From contig NZ_CP019980.1 in the NCBI RefSeq assembly GCF_002982115.1, positions 4,162,001 through 4,226,000 on the forward strand: DNA of 64,000 bases, written 5' to 3'. A program made the position numbers and the translations under genes. Source of the stretch: Lysinibacillus sphaericus (lineage in GTDB: Bacteria > Bacillota > Bacilli > Bacillales_A > Planococcaceae). Positions 43,636 through 52,682 of this stretch are shown one piece after another. How positions within the stretch are numbered: position 1 is the first letter of the stretch; every line of letters begins with the position of its first letter. The notes below the pieces were generated by a model, which saw only the letters and a program-made list of their open reading frames with translations, was not told the DNA's origin and did not search any database.

Positions 43636-44114
43636 GTAATTGGTGCCAGTTGCGCCTTTGTTACGGCGAGTAAATCATCTAGTTGTATATGCATTTGCAT
43701 GCCGATTTTTCCTGCACTTACAATAATACTTCCTTGCTCCCGTGCAGATGCATCCACAACCGTCGGATACAGTTTTTTCATGCCGACAGGTGAGCAGCCA
43801 CCACGAATATAGCCTGTATAACCTAGAAGCTCCTTTACTGCTAGCATCTCAATCTTCTTCTCTCCAACTACTTTAGCCGCAGCTTTTAAATCCAATTCTT
43901 CCGCAACTGGAATGACAAAAACAAATAGCTGTTGAGCGCTTGCCTTTGCGACTAATGTTTTAAAGACACAGGACACAGGATGACCAATTTTTTCAGCCAC
44001 TGAAACCCCATCTACTTGACCATCACCTGTTTCGTATTCCAATACATCAAATTGTATTTTTTGCTGCTCTAATAGTCTAATCGCATTTGTTTTCGTATGC
44101 TTTGCCTTTGCCAC
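43620..44114 (-). CDS. ybaK: YbaK-family aminoacyl-tRNA deacylase (Cys-tRNA(Pro) type)
   Basis: YbaK proteins remove cysteine mischarged on tRNA-Pro. The product (164 residues) shows the family pattern: [57 protein letters not shown] with the conserved Lys, and [24 protein letters not shown]. The start is uncertain between TTG 44120 and GTG 44114; the SD AGGGGA lies 7 bases before the GTG and only 2 before the TTG, so GTG is preferred. The stop lies inside the terminator loop. Confidence 0.87.
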   Translation of the reverse strand: MAKAKHTKTNAIRLLEQQKIQFDVLEYETGDGQVDGVSVAEKIGHPVSCVFKTLVAKASAQQLFVFVIPVAEELDLKAAAKVVGEKKIEMLAVKELLGYTGYIRGGCSPVGMKKLYPTVVDASAREQGSIIVSAGKIGMQMHIQLDDLLAVTKAQLAPITTIQE

Positions 44115-44137
44115 AGTCAATTCCCCTATCTACACCA

Positions 44138-44923
44138 TTAAGCTGTCATTGAAAACAACGCGTTATCCCCAAAAAGATAACCGTTTTTAGCCATTTTAAT
44201 GTGTGCTGCATATGTTGCAGACGCCAGTTTAAATGTTCGTGCCTTCAACGCCTCTTCATAACTCTTACCGAAAATTGTATCTGCAAATGGGTCCAATTTC
44301 AATGCCTTCGCAAATCGCTCTGGCACCTTTACATCTACCGTTTCTGTAACATAAGCTGGATCTAGAGCCGCTTCTTCCAGCTCTAGTCCATTTAACATTG
44401 CCTGAATTTGTTGTATTTGAGTATCTGCACTAGCCGCTACACGTAAATCCTGTGAAGATGGGACAGTTGGCGCAAGTGCAGCACTTCGAACCTGCTGTAA
44501 AATTTGCAACGTATCAACATCACCACTATCTTTATCAAGTGCAACAATCGATGAATCGTCTAATGCTACAGATCCCTCAGCATTCACTTCTGAAGGCAAT
44601 AACGAGTCATCAGCCTCACCGCCAACTGCTTTATAAGCTTGCTCATGTGCTCTTACACTTTTCTCTGCTTGTTGTAAGTCTTGAATCATAGCTTGTTGTT
44701 GTGGCGTTACATCTTTCGCTTCTTCTTTATGTTGCTCATATAAATCTTGATCTGTGCGTCCTAATAAAAGATTTTCGAGCTCTTGCAAAATGGGATTTTT
44801 TTTCGGTTGGAAATACTGTGCATTTTTACGATAAGCATCACCAGCCTCTTTACGCTGAAGAATCTTTTTTCGATTATAAAAGGCTGATTGTCTTTCTTGT
44901 TCTATTACATTTGATAGTTTCAT
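44138..44923 (-). CDS. SprA-like protein with altered metalloprotease motif
   Basis: This 261-residue protein starts MKLSNVIEQERQSAFYNRKK behind GAGGTGAT; an upstream in-frame start at 44983 is less likely. The middle (about residues 72-102: TPQQQAMIQDLQQAEKSVRAHEQAYKAVGGE) resembles SprA-related putative metalloproteases, in which the motif is usually HEQAH. Here His93 and Glu94 are kept but the last ligand is Tyr97. The rest is low-complexity and acidic, with DPFADTIFGKSYEEALKAR near the end. Not a clear enzyme; probably a divergent or inactive relative. It lies 18 bases upstream of the YbaK gene on the same strand. Confidence 0.55.
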   Translation of the reverse strand: MKLSNVIEQERQSAFYNRKKILQRKEAGDAYRKNAQYFQPKKNPILQELENLLLGRTDQDLYEQHKEEAKDVTPQQQAMIQDLQQAEKSVRAHEQAYKAVGGEADDSLLPSEVNAEGSVALDDSSIVALDKDSGDVDTLQILQQVRSAALAPTVPSSQDLRVAASADTQIQQIQAMLNGLELEEAALDPAYVTETVDVKVPERFAKALKLDPFADTIFGKSYEEALKARTFKLASATYAAHIKMAKNGYLFGDNALFSMTA

Positions 44924-45226
44924 AATATCACCTCGACTTTCTTTTTTAATATGCAAGTTACATCGTAAATATGAACAATTCACTCATAACGATTTTTATT
45001 CGAACAAAAGCATTCTGTACTCTTATTATCGGAATTTTCCATTATAAATTCAAGTACAAATTGATACTAACCTCCTAAAGAAACAATAATCTAAATATAA
45101 TATAGGTAAAAAGACACCGCGTAAATCCATTTTTTCAGTGAACATTCCATTTCTTTATTACTTTATAATTTAGTTTCAATAAATTTTATCACTTTAAACA
45201 CGTGGTAAATAGTGTAAACGTAACAA

Positions 45227-45262
45227 TAAAAAACAGCCCATACATAAACGGACTGTTTTTTC
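45227..45262 (-). terminator. Terminator after the VanZ-like gene
   Basis: AAAAACAGCCC pairs with GGACTGTTTTT (one mismatch) with T-runs on both sides; the minus-strand reading ends in Ts just beyond the gene. Confidence 0.75.
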
Positions 45263-45271
45263 TCTTCTTTT

Positions 45272-45844
45272 TTAAACGTTTCTTTTTGGAAAAATGAGAA
45301 TACATTTGTAAGCTAAGTATCCAAACCAAGCGCCTAGCGTATTTAAAATCAAGTCATCGACATCCGCAGAACCTACCCTGAATATAAACTGGACTGTTTC
45401 CACAGTAAGGCTTGAGAAAAAGCCTGCGCAAACTACAATCCACACCTTCCGAAAGCGCTTTGATAGTAATGGTAACAAAAAGCCCATCGGTGTAAATATT
45501 AACAAATTGCCTAATAAGTTTAGGATAATTAAATCTAAATTAAAATATTGGGAGTAGTTGATATAACGTAAAATCGTTTCAAACGGTATAAAATTTGTCG
45601 TTACGCGCCAGCTACTATAATCAAATAAACCAATTTCACTTAAAGAATTTTCGCCTCGGAACAAACTAACACTGACATTCACTAAGCGATTAATGACTAA
45701 TTTGTAAAAGGCGATAAATGTGTAAAAGCTGAAAAATACCCAGCCTATTACTTTAAGCTGTATGTAATACGTATCAATCCACGCGCGATATGGTAATGGT
45801 AGCTTGGCATCATCTTGAATACTAGGTATATTATTTTTTACCAT
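45272..45844 (-). CDS. VanZ-family membrane protein
   Basis: The 190-residue protein has five hydrophobic segments and VanZ-family features: a first long helix region (about residues 35-55), then NFIPFETILRYINY, LNLLGNLLIFTPMGFLLPLLSKRFRKVW, and SLTVETVQFIFRVGSADVDDLILNTLGAWFGYLAYK. VanZ proteins are associated with teicoplanin resistance in enterococci, but most family members have no known function. A single gene with its own terminator. Confidence 0.82.
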   Translation of the reverse strand: MVKNNIPSIQDDAKLPLPYRAWIDTYYIQLKVIGWVFFSFYTFIAFYKLVINRLVNVSVSLFRGENSLSEIGLFDYSSWRVTTNFIPFETILRYINYSQYFNLDLIILNLLGNLLIFTPMGFLLPLLSKRFRKVWIVVCAGFFSSLTVETVQFIFRVGSADVDDLILNTLGAWFGYLAYKCILIFPKRNV

Positions 45845-45968
45845 GCTAATTCACTCACTTCCTCTTATCCATCCCATATTTTAATATGTCTGACCATCTC
45901 CATGCAAGAGGTGAAATATATCAAAAAATGCACACCAGCATGAACTGGGTGCATTTAAGTAAATCCTC

Positions 45969-47507
45969 TTAGACAGGATTTACACCATGTTTTCGTTGTG
46001 AAAATAACAAGTATTTTGACATATACAACTCCAAACGTGTTTCAAGTGCTCTACGTAAGTCATTCGGCTCAATGACATCATCAATAATTAGCTCAGAAGC
46101 TAAGCGATAAATGTCAATTTCCTCTTGATACTCTTTCCGTTTTTCCGCAATAAAGCTAGCTTGTTCTTCTTTTGGCAATTCAGCAATTTTATTGGCATAT
46201 ACTGCATTTATCGCTGCCTCTGGACCCATTACCGCAATTTGTGCGCTCGATAAGGCAATACAACAATCCGGTTCAAAGGCTGGGCCTGCCATAGCATAGA
46301 GTCCCGCGCCATACGCCTTGCGAACAATTACAGTTAGCTTTGGTACAGTTGCCTCACTCATGGCAAAAATCATTTTGGCACCATGACGGATAATACCCGC
46401 CTTTTCAACTTGTGTGCCAATCATAAAGCCAGGAACATCTACGAGGAAAATAAGCGGTATATTAAAAGCATCACATAACGAAATAAATTTTGCCGCTTTA
46501 TCTGCCGAATCGTGGAACAATACGCCACCCTTCACACGTGGTTGGTTAGCTATAATCCCTACTGATTGTCCATTAATGCGCCCAAGCCCTGTTATTAATT
46601 CTGAAGCAAATAATTTCTTTATTTCACAAAATGAATCTTCATCAATCAATCGATCAATTAGCTGATACATATCAAACGGCGAGTTCTGATTTTTAGGTAT
46701 TAAGTCTTCAATTGATTTTTCAAAAGATGCTGGTGGCTTTGGTGCTTCAACTTTGCTACGCTCAGCATAGTTATTCGGAAAATAGCTCAAGTATTTACGA
46801 GCATAAGCAATCGCTTCCTGCTCTGTTTTTACAAGCACGTCCCCACAGCCAGATACGGAACAGTGCATTTTCGCGCCACCCATTGTCTCTAAATCTACCT
46901 TTTCACCAATCACCATTTCCGCCATACGCGGTGACCCTAAATACATGGAAGCATTACCTTCCACCATCACCACAATATCAGAAAATGCAGGAATATAAGC
47001 GCCACCTGCTGCTGAAGGCCCAAACAACAAGCAAATTTGTGGCACTTTACCAGAAAGCTTCACCTGATTGTAGAAAATACGTCCTGCGCCACGACGCCCT
47101 GGGAACATCTCTAGTTGGTCTGTAATACGCGCACCTGCCGAATCGACTAAATAAAATAATGGACAATTTAGCTTCTCTGCCGTTTCTTGAATACGAATCA
47201 TTTTTTCGACAGTTCGTTTTCCCCAAGATCCAGCTTTAATGGTTGAATCATTGGCTAACACACATACTGTACGACCATGGATTTTACCAATACCCGTAAT
47301 GACACCATCTGCCGGTAAATCACCTGCTAAACAGTTTGCGTACAGGCCATCCTCTGATTGAAGTCCATCATCTAATAATAATTCCAAGCGCTCTCGGACA
47401 AATAGCTTGCCTTGTTGTGCATTTTTATCGTGATATTTTGGCAAACCCCCTGCTAAAATTTGATCTTTCATCGCATTGGATGTGTTTTCTGTAGAGATAT
47501 TACTCAT
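45969..47507 (-). CDS. yngE: Acyl-CoA carboxylase carboxyltransferase subunit (methylcrotonyl-CoA type) YngE
   Basis: The 512-residue protein is the carboxyltransferase subunit of a biotin-dependent acyl-CoA carboxylase. It has both crotonase-like domains: N-terminal GKLFVRERLELLLDDG, FYLVDSAGARITDQ, FGPSAAGGAYIPAFSD; C-terminal FLVDVPGFMIGTQVEKAGIIRHGAKMIFA and VRKAYGAGLYAMAG. In context it makes 3-methylglutaconyl-CoA together with YngH and YngHB. It is the last gene of the operon. GGGGGA precedes the ATG. Confidence 0.9.
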   Translation of the reverse strand: MSNISTENTSNAMKDQILAGGLPKYHDKNAQQGKLFVRERLELLLDDGLQSEDGLYANCLAGDLPADGVITGIGKIHGRTVCVLANDSTIKAGSWGKRTVEKMIRIQETAEKLNCPLFYLVDSAGARITDQLEMFPGRRGAGRIFYNQVKLSGKVPQICLLFGPSAAGGAYIPAFSDIVVMVEGNASMYLGSPRMAEMVIGEKVDLETMGGAKMHCSVSGCGDVLVKTEQEAIAYARKYLSYFPNNYAERSKVEAPKPPASFEKSIEDLIPKNQNSPFDMYQLIDRLIDEDSFCEIKKLFASELITGLGRINGQSVGIIANQPRVKGGVLFHDSADKAAKFISLCDAFNIPLIFLVDVPGFMIGTQVEKAGIIRHGAKMIFAMSEATVPKLTVIVRKAYGAGLYAMAGPAFEPDCCIALSSAQIAVMGPEAAINAVYANKIAELPKEEQASFIAEKRKEYQEEIDIYRLASELIIDDVIEPNDLRRALETRLELYMSKYLLFSQRKHGVNPV

Positions 47508-47531
47508 GTTCCATTCCCCCTTTGCAGTCCA

Positions 47532-48317
47532 TTACTTCCCTAAGTATTGCGGTGCTCTTTTTTCTTGGAATGCTTGTAAGCCCTCCAAACGATCTTCAGT
47601 TGGAATAAGTGCACTATAGGCCAATGATTCAATTTTCAAACCTGTAGCCAAATCTACTTCCATCCCATTATTGATAGCATTTTTCGCCTGAATCAATGAT
47701 AGCGGCGCATTTTTCGCCATTTCCAGTGCAAGTTGAAGCGCTCTTTCCTGCACTTCATGCCCCTCATAGACATATTCCACAATACCAAAACGCTGTGCTT
47801 CCACGGCATCGATTCGACGTGCTGTATAAATGAGTTCCTTTGCTTTTCCAATGCCGATTAGTCGCGGTAAGCGCTGTGTTCCTCCTGCCCCAGGTATAAT
47901 ACCAAGAGAGGTTTCAGTAAGTCCCACTTTTGTATGTGTAGCTGCTACCCGTAAATCGCAAGCTAAAGCAAGTTCTAGCCCGCCCCCAAATGCAACGCCA
48001 TTTAATACGGCAATCACAGGTTGCGCCAATGCTTCAACTTTAGCAATTGTTGTGCCGATTTGTTGCACAATTTGTTTTACTTGTCGGTCGGACATACCAT
48101 TGCGTTCTTTTAAATCAGCACCTGCACAAAACGCCTTTTCTCCTGCACCTGTTAGTAAAACAACCCGCACTACTGGATCAGCATTTATTTTATCTAGTGT
48201 CGCACTAAGGTCGTTTAGTAATTGTACAGACATGGCATTTGCAGCTTCGGGTCTAGAAAGTGTAATAAGCCCGATATTACCTGGTAATACATCAAATTGA
48301 ACGAGCTGTTGTGTCAC
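47532..48317 (-). CDS. yngF: 3-Methylglutaconyl-CoA hydratase (enoyl-CoA hydratase family) YngF
   Basis: The 261-residue crotonase-fold enzyme shows ALNGVAFGGGLELALACD (oxyanion hole) and LTETSLGIIPGAGGTQRLPRLIG with the second active-site Glu. In the leucine pathway it hydrates 3-methylglutaconyl-CoA to HMG-CoA. The GTG start overlaps the yngG stop by four bases (GTGA), so the two are translationally coupled. Confidence 0.88.
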   Translation of the reverse strand: MTQQLVQFDVLPGNIGLITLSRPEAANAMSVQLLNDLSATLDKINADPVVRVVLLTGAGEKAFCAGADLKERNGMSDRQVKQIVQQIGTTIAKVEALAQPVIAVLNGVAFGGGLELALACDLRVAATHTKVGLTETSLGIIPGAGGTQRLPRLIGIGKAKELIYTARRIDAVEAQRFGIVEYVYEGHEVQERALQLALEMAKNAPLSLIQAKNAINNGMEVDLATGLKIESLAYSALIPTEDRLEGLQAFQEKRAPQYLGK

Positions 48318-49231
48318 GTGACATTCGCACTCCCTTCATTACGAACAATTGCCATTTGCTTAGATGCAACGTCCTTCCCTAGCCTCTGTTCGATAAATCG
48401 TACAGCATCTAGCAACTTTTCCATGTTAACGCTGGTTGCTATGCCCATGCCGTCTAATAGATACAGCAAATCTTCTGTGGCAACATTGCCGGTTGCCCCT
48501 TTTGCATAAGGACAACCTCCTAAACCACCAAGGGAACTATCAAATTTTGTAATCCCCATTTCTAAGGATTTCGTAATATTGGCAAGTGCTGTACCACGCG
48601 TATCATGAAAATGCATGGCAAATTTTTCAACCGGATATCTCTTTAACAGCTCTTCTAAAAGATACTCAACTTGTGTCGGTACGCCGACGCCGATTGTATC
48701 CCCTAGTGATATTTCATCAACGCCCATTTCTAATAATTTATCTGTAACTTGTAAAACCTTTTCTGGGTGTATGTAACCCTCGTAAGGGCAACCAATTACT
48801 GTTGAGATGTAACCGCGTACGTGCTTGTTTGCAGCCTTTGCCCCAATAACTACTTCCTTTAAAATCGGCAATGTTTCAAGTATCGTTTTGTTAATATTTT
48901 TTTGGTTATGACTTTCACTTGCCGACATAAAAATGCTTGCTTCATCAATACCCGCTTGCAATGCACGTTCTAGTCCTCGCATATTCGGCACAAGGGCTGC
49001 GTACGTTATATCTTTTTCTCGTTTAATCGCTTGCAACACTTCTACCGCATCTGCCAATTGTGGAATCCACTTCGGATGAACGAAAGACGTTACTTCTATA
49101 TAATTTAATCCCGACTGACTAAGTAAATTGACTAGCTGTATTTTATCTTCAGTTGCGATGTGTACCTTTTCATTTTGCAGGCCATCACGAGGACCAACTT
49201 CCTTCAACGTAACATGCTTCGGTAATTGCAT
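48314..49231 (-). CDS. yngG: Hydroxymethylglutaryl-CoA lyase YngG
   Basis: HMG-CoA lyase cleaves HMG-CoA to acetoacetate and acetyl-CoA, ending the leucine branch. The 305-residue TIM-barrel enzyme has VGPRDGLQNEK at the metal site, EVTSFVHPKWIPQLADA, SASESHNQKNINKT, FHDTRGTALANI with the metal His, and the flexible catalytic loop GGLGGCPYAKGATGNVATED containing the active-site Cys. GGGAGG precedes the ATG. Confidence 0.93.
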   Translation of the reverse strand: MQLPKHVTLKEVGPRDGLQNEKVHIATEDKIQLVNLLSQSGLNYIEVTSFVHPKWIPQLADAVEVLQAIKREKDITYAALVPNMRGLERALQAGIDEASIFMSASESHNQKNINKTILETLPILKEVVIGAKAANKHVRGYISTVIGCPYEGYIHPEKVLQVTDKLLEMGVDEISLGDTIGVGVPTQVEYLLEELLKRYPVEKFAMHFHDTRGTALANITKSLEMGITKFDSSLGGLGGCPYAKGATGNVATEDLLYLLDGMGIATSVNMEKLLDAVRFIEQRLGKDVASKQMAIVRNEGSANVT

Positions 49232-49243
49232 AGAAATGCCTCC

Positions 49244-49456
49244 CTATTCAATTTCTAAAATATCATCATCTACGTTAATAAAATCGCCCTCATTCGCGAT
49301 GATTTTTGAGACAATGCCATCCTCTTCAGCGGCAATCGGAATCTCCATTTTCATCGACTCTAAAATCGCAACATCTTGCCCAGCTGTCACCTTTTCTCCT
49401 TCTGCCACTACGATTTTCCATACTGTTCCTGCCATGCTTGCTTTTACTGTTGCCAT
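49244..49456 (-). CDS. yngHB: Biotin carboxyl carrier protein YngHB
   Basis: The 70-residue biotinyl domain has the site ESMKMEI with Lys36 as the biotinylated residue and the symmetric hairpin pattern MAGTVWKIVVAEGEKV / DGIVSKIIANEGDFI. It carries carboxybiotin between the YngH and YngE subunits. GGAGGGG precedes the ATG. A 180-base gap separates it from yngH, where B. subtilis has them close together. Confidence 0.9.
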   Translation of the reverse strand: MATVKASMAGTVWKIVVAEGEKVTAGQDVAILESMKMEIPIAAEEDGIVSKIIANEGDFINVDDDILEIE

Positions 49457-49636
49457 ATTAACCCCTCCAAATTGTTAATGACTGTATTTAAGTGCTTAAA
49501 TCACACTTACATCCATACATTGATTATCATTTTGTAACGCACGCTTACTCACTCCACGCTTTGCATAAGCTACTCAGTATGAAAACATCTTTTCGTCATC
49601 TCGTACTTTAAAGCACGCATGCCGAATGCTCATATC

Positions 49637-50995
49637 TTATTTTGTTTCTGTTAATTGTGGTAAATAGAATTCCTCGACAAATTTTGTTGTTGTATGCCCT
49701 TGTAAAAATTGCTCGTGACTGACAGTTTTCAAAAGCATCGGTATATTTGTTTGAATTCCTTCAATTTTATATTCTTTTAGTGCCTGTATAAGGCGTTGAC
49801 ATGCAATTGTCCGCGTATCTCCCCAAACGATTAATTTACTAATCATTGGATCATAGAAAGGAGTTACCGTTGTGCCTGCTTCTACACCGCATTCATGTCG
49901 AATGCCTTCACCTATTGGCAATACCAGTTCTGTAATTTTGCCTGGAGACGGGAAAAACGTTGTAGGGTTTTCTGCATAAATTCGTACTTCAATGGCATGC
50001 CCCTGTTTATCAATGCTGTCACGCGTAAAGCTCAATGACTGTCCCGCAGCTACTTTCAATTGCTCTTCCACAAGATCTAGTTTTGTTATTTCTTCTGTGA
50101 CGGGATGCTCGACTTGCAAGCGTGTATTCATCTCTAAGAAATAAAAATTTTGCTCTGCATCGACTAAATATTCAATTGTTCCTGCATTGACATAACCGAT
50201 GTGCTTCGCCGCCTGTACAGAAGCTTCTAACATCCTTGCTCTCGTCTCTTCAGAGATGAATGGAGAGGGAGCTTCCTCCACCACTTTTTGATTGCGTCGT
50301 TGAATGGAGCATTCTCGTTCAAACAACGGAACGACATTGCCTTTGCTATCTGCAATAATTTGCACTTCCACATGATGTGGATTCGCAATAAAACGTTCCA
50401 TATACATCGTGCCATCACCGAAAAATGATTGTGCACGTTTCTGATTACCCTCGAATGCTTTTGCGAGCTCTTCTGCATCTGCCACCAGTTGCATGCCGAT
50501 GCCACCACCACCAGCAGAGGCTTTAAGCATAATGGGATAACCTAAGCGTGCAGCAATTTCAACTGCTTCTGTTACATCTTTAACAGGCGCCTCTACCCCT
50601 TCTACAATCGGTACACCAGCAGCTTTCATCGTTTTACGCGCTTCTAATTTACTGCCCATTGACGCAATCACAGTTGCACTTGGTCCAATAAATACGAGTC
50701 CTGCTTCCGCACAACGTTTGGCAAAATCGGCGTTCTCTGATAGTAAGCCATACCCTGGATGTATGGCATCAGCACCGCTTTCCTTGGCGATTTCAAGAAT
50801 GCGTTCAATATTTAAATAGCTTTGTACAACAGGTGGTTTACCTACGCAGTATGCTTCGTCCGCATCTTTGACATGTAAACTTTCTGCATCCGCCTCGGAA
50901 TAGATCGCAACCGTTAGAATATTTAATCGCTTACATGTGCGTATAACCCGTCTAGCAATTTCACCACGGTTGGCAATTAATACTTTTTTAAACAT
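49637..50995 (-). CDS. yngH: Biotin carboxylase subunit YngH
   Basis: The 452-residue enzyme carboxylates biotin at the cost of ATP. It has the biotin carboxylase N-domain (KVLIANRGEIARRVIRTCKRL), ATP-grasp motifs (KASAGGGGIGMQLV, MERFIANPHHVEVQIIAD, ERECSIQRRNQKVVEEAPSP), and NTRLQVEHPVTEEI at the catalytic centre, with a typical C-domain. In this operon it serves methylcrotonyl-CoA carboxylation, although the same subunit type also occurs in acetyl- and propionyl-CoA carboxylases. GGGGGG precedes the ATG. Confidence 0.92.
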   Translation of the reverse strand: MFKKVLIANRGEIARRVIRTCKRLNILTVAIYSEADAESLHVKDADEAYCVGKPPVVQSYLNIERILEIAKESGADAIHPGYGLLSENADFAKRCAEAGLVFIGPSATVIASMGSKLEARKTMKAAGVPIVEGVEAPVKDVTEAVEIAARLGYPIMLKASAGGGGIGMQLVADAEELAKAFEGNQKRAQSFFGDGTMYMERFIANPHHVEVQIIADSKGNVVPLFERECSIQRRNQKVVEEAPSPFISEETRARMLEASVQAAKHIGYVNAGTIEYLVDAEQNFYFLEMNTRLQVEHPVTEEITKLDLVEEQLKVAAGQSLSFTRDSIDKQGHAIEVRIYAENPTTFFPSPGKITELVLPIGEGIRHECGVEAGTTVTPFYDPMISKLIVWGDTRTIACQRLIQALKEYKIEGIQTNIPMLLKTVSHEQFLQGHTTTKFVEEFYLPQLTETK

Positions 50996-51010
50996 TTTGT
51001 TGCCCCCTTC

Positions 51011-52651
51011 CTATTTCACCTTCACTGCTGCCAAAAATTCTTCGCGTAGCTTAAATTTCTGTACTTTTCCTGAAGCAGTCATTGGGTAGCTATCGATAAA
51101 GAAAATATGTCTTGGAATTTTATGTTTAGAAATTTTATCTCGACAAAATGCTCGAATTTCTTCTTCTGTCGCCTGTTCCCCTTCTCGTAAAATAATCCAT
51201 GCTGCCGCTTCTTCTCCATACTTAGGATCGGGAACACCAGCGACCTGCACATCTTCAATTTTTGGGAACGTGTATAGAAATTCTTCAATTTCACGTGGAT
51301 ATAAATTTTCTCCACCACGAATAATCATGTCCTTCAAACGACCTGTTACTCTGACATAACCATCCTCATCCATCGTCGCTAAATCACCCGTATGCAGCCA
51401 ACCGTCTTGATCGATTGCAAGTTGGGTTTCTTCTTGGTTGTTATAATAGCCTTTCATCACATGGTAGCCTCTTGTACAAAGCTCACCTTGCTCATTTATC
51501 GGCGCTTCCACATCTGTACCAGGAACAACAATTTTAACTTCTAGATTTGGTAATGCTCGACCTACTGTCTCTACTTTTAAATGGAATGGATCATCTGCTC
51601 GTGTTTGTGTAATAACAGGTGAAGATTCCGTTTGACCATAACAAATGGTTATGTCAGTCATCCCCATTTTTTCGATGACCGCTTTCATGACTTCGATTGG
51701 GCAATTAGAGCCTGCCATTACACCCGTACGCAATGTCGATAAGTCGTATGACGAAAAATTCTGCAAATTCAATTCACTTATAAACATTGTTGGTACACCG
51801 TGTAATGCTGTACATTTCTCTTTTTCAACTGTTCGTAACACTTCCGCAGGTGCGTATTCTTGTACTGGGACCATTGTTCCACCACTTGTCGTAATGGCTA
51901 GTGTACCGATGACACAGCCGAAACAATGGAAAAATGGCACAGGAATACATAAACGATCTGCTGAAGTTAGACGCATACATTCAGCGATGTTAACGGCATT
52001 ATTAACTAGGTTATAATGTGTTAACATAACACCTTTTGGAAAACCCGTTGTACCTGAAGTATATTGAATATTAATGACATCATCATAATGTAATGAAGCC
52101 TGTATTTGATCTAATTGTTGCTCTGTTACTTGCTTTGCAGATGCCAATACATCTGACCAATTCAGGACACCTGGGTACTTTGTTTCGCCAATTAAAATAA
52201 CATTTTTTAATAGAGGTAGTCGCTTCGATTGCAAATTACCTGGTTCACAATGTTCAAGCTCAGGACATATTTCTTGGAGTGTATGAATAAAAGAATGGTC
52301 ACGAAAATTTTCGATTAAAATAATCGTCTTTGCATCGGATTGTCTTAGTAAATATTCCAGTTCATGGGCACGATAATTGGTGTTAACAGTGACAATTGGC
52401 GCACCCATTTTTCCTGTACCAAACTGTAACTGTACCCACTCTGGAACATTTGTTGTCCACACGGCAATATGGTCTCCTTTTTCAATTCCAAGGGCCAGTA
52501 ACCCCCTTGCCACTAAACGACTTTGCTGATTTAACTCCTCATAAGTCAACCGCAAGTCTCTGTCTGCATACACTAGCGCTTCATGTTTAGGATATTTTTT
52601 AGCCTGTTCATCGAGCAATTGACCAATTGTTTGATACACAAGTTCTGCCAT
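51011..52651 (-). CDS. yngI: Acyl-CoA synthetase (AMP-forming) YngI
   Basis: The 546-residue ANL enzyme has YTSGTTGFPKGVMLTH, FFHCFGCV, CYGQTESSPV, DGWLHTGDLA, GGENLYPREIEEFL and the C-terminal TASGKVQKFKLRE with the catalytic Lys. In the leucine operon it could activate isovalerate or acetoacetate; the true substrate is not determinable here. It lies between the dehydrogenase and the biotin carboxylase genes, as in B. subtilis. Confidence 0.9.
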   Translation of the reverse strand: MAELVYQTIGQLLDEQAKKYPKHEALVYADRDLRLTYEELNQQSRLVARGLLALGIEKGDHIAVWTTNVPEWVQLQFGTGKMGAPIVTVNTNYRAHELEYLLRQSDAKTIILIENFRDHSFIHTLQEICPELEHCEPGNLQSKRLPLLKNVILIGETKYPGVLNWSDVLASAKQVTEQQLDQIQASLHYDDVINIQYTSGTTGFPKGVMLTHYNLVNNAVNIAECMRLTSADRLCIPVPFFHCFGCVIGTLAITTSGGTMVPVQEYAPAEVLRTVEKEKCTALHGVPTMFISELNLQNFSSYDLSTLRTGVMAGSNCPIEVMKAVIEKMGMTDITICYGQTESSPVITQTRADDPFHLKVETVGRALPNLEVKIVVPGTDVEAPINEQGELCTRGYHVMKGYYNNQEETQLAIDQDGWLHTGDLATMDEDGYVRVTGRLKDMIIRGGENLYPREIEEFLYTFPKIEDVQVAGVPDPKYGEEAAAWIILREGEQATEEEIRAFCRDKISKHKIPRHIFFIDSYPMTASGKVQKFKLREEFLAAVKVK

Positions 52652-52682
52652 GAAAATCCCCCTTCAATATGCTATTTAATTT

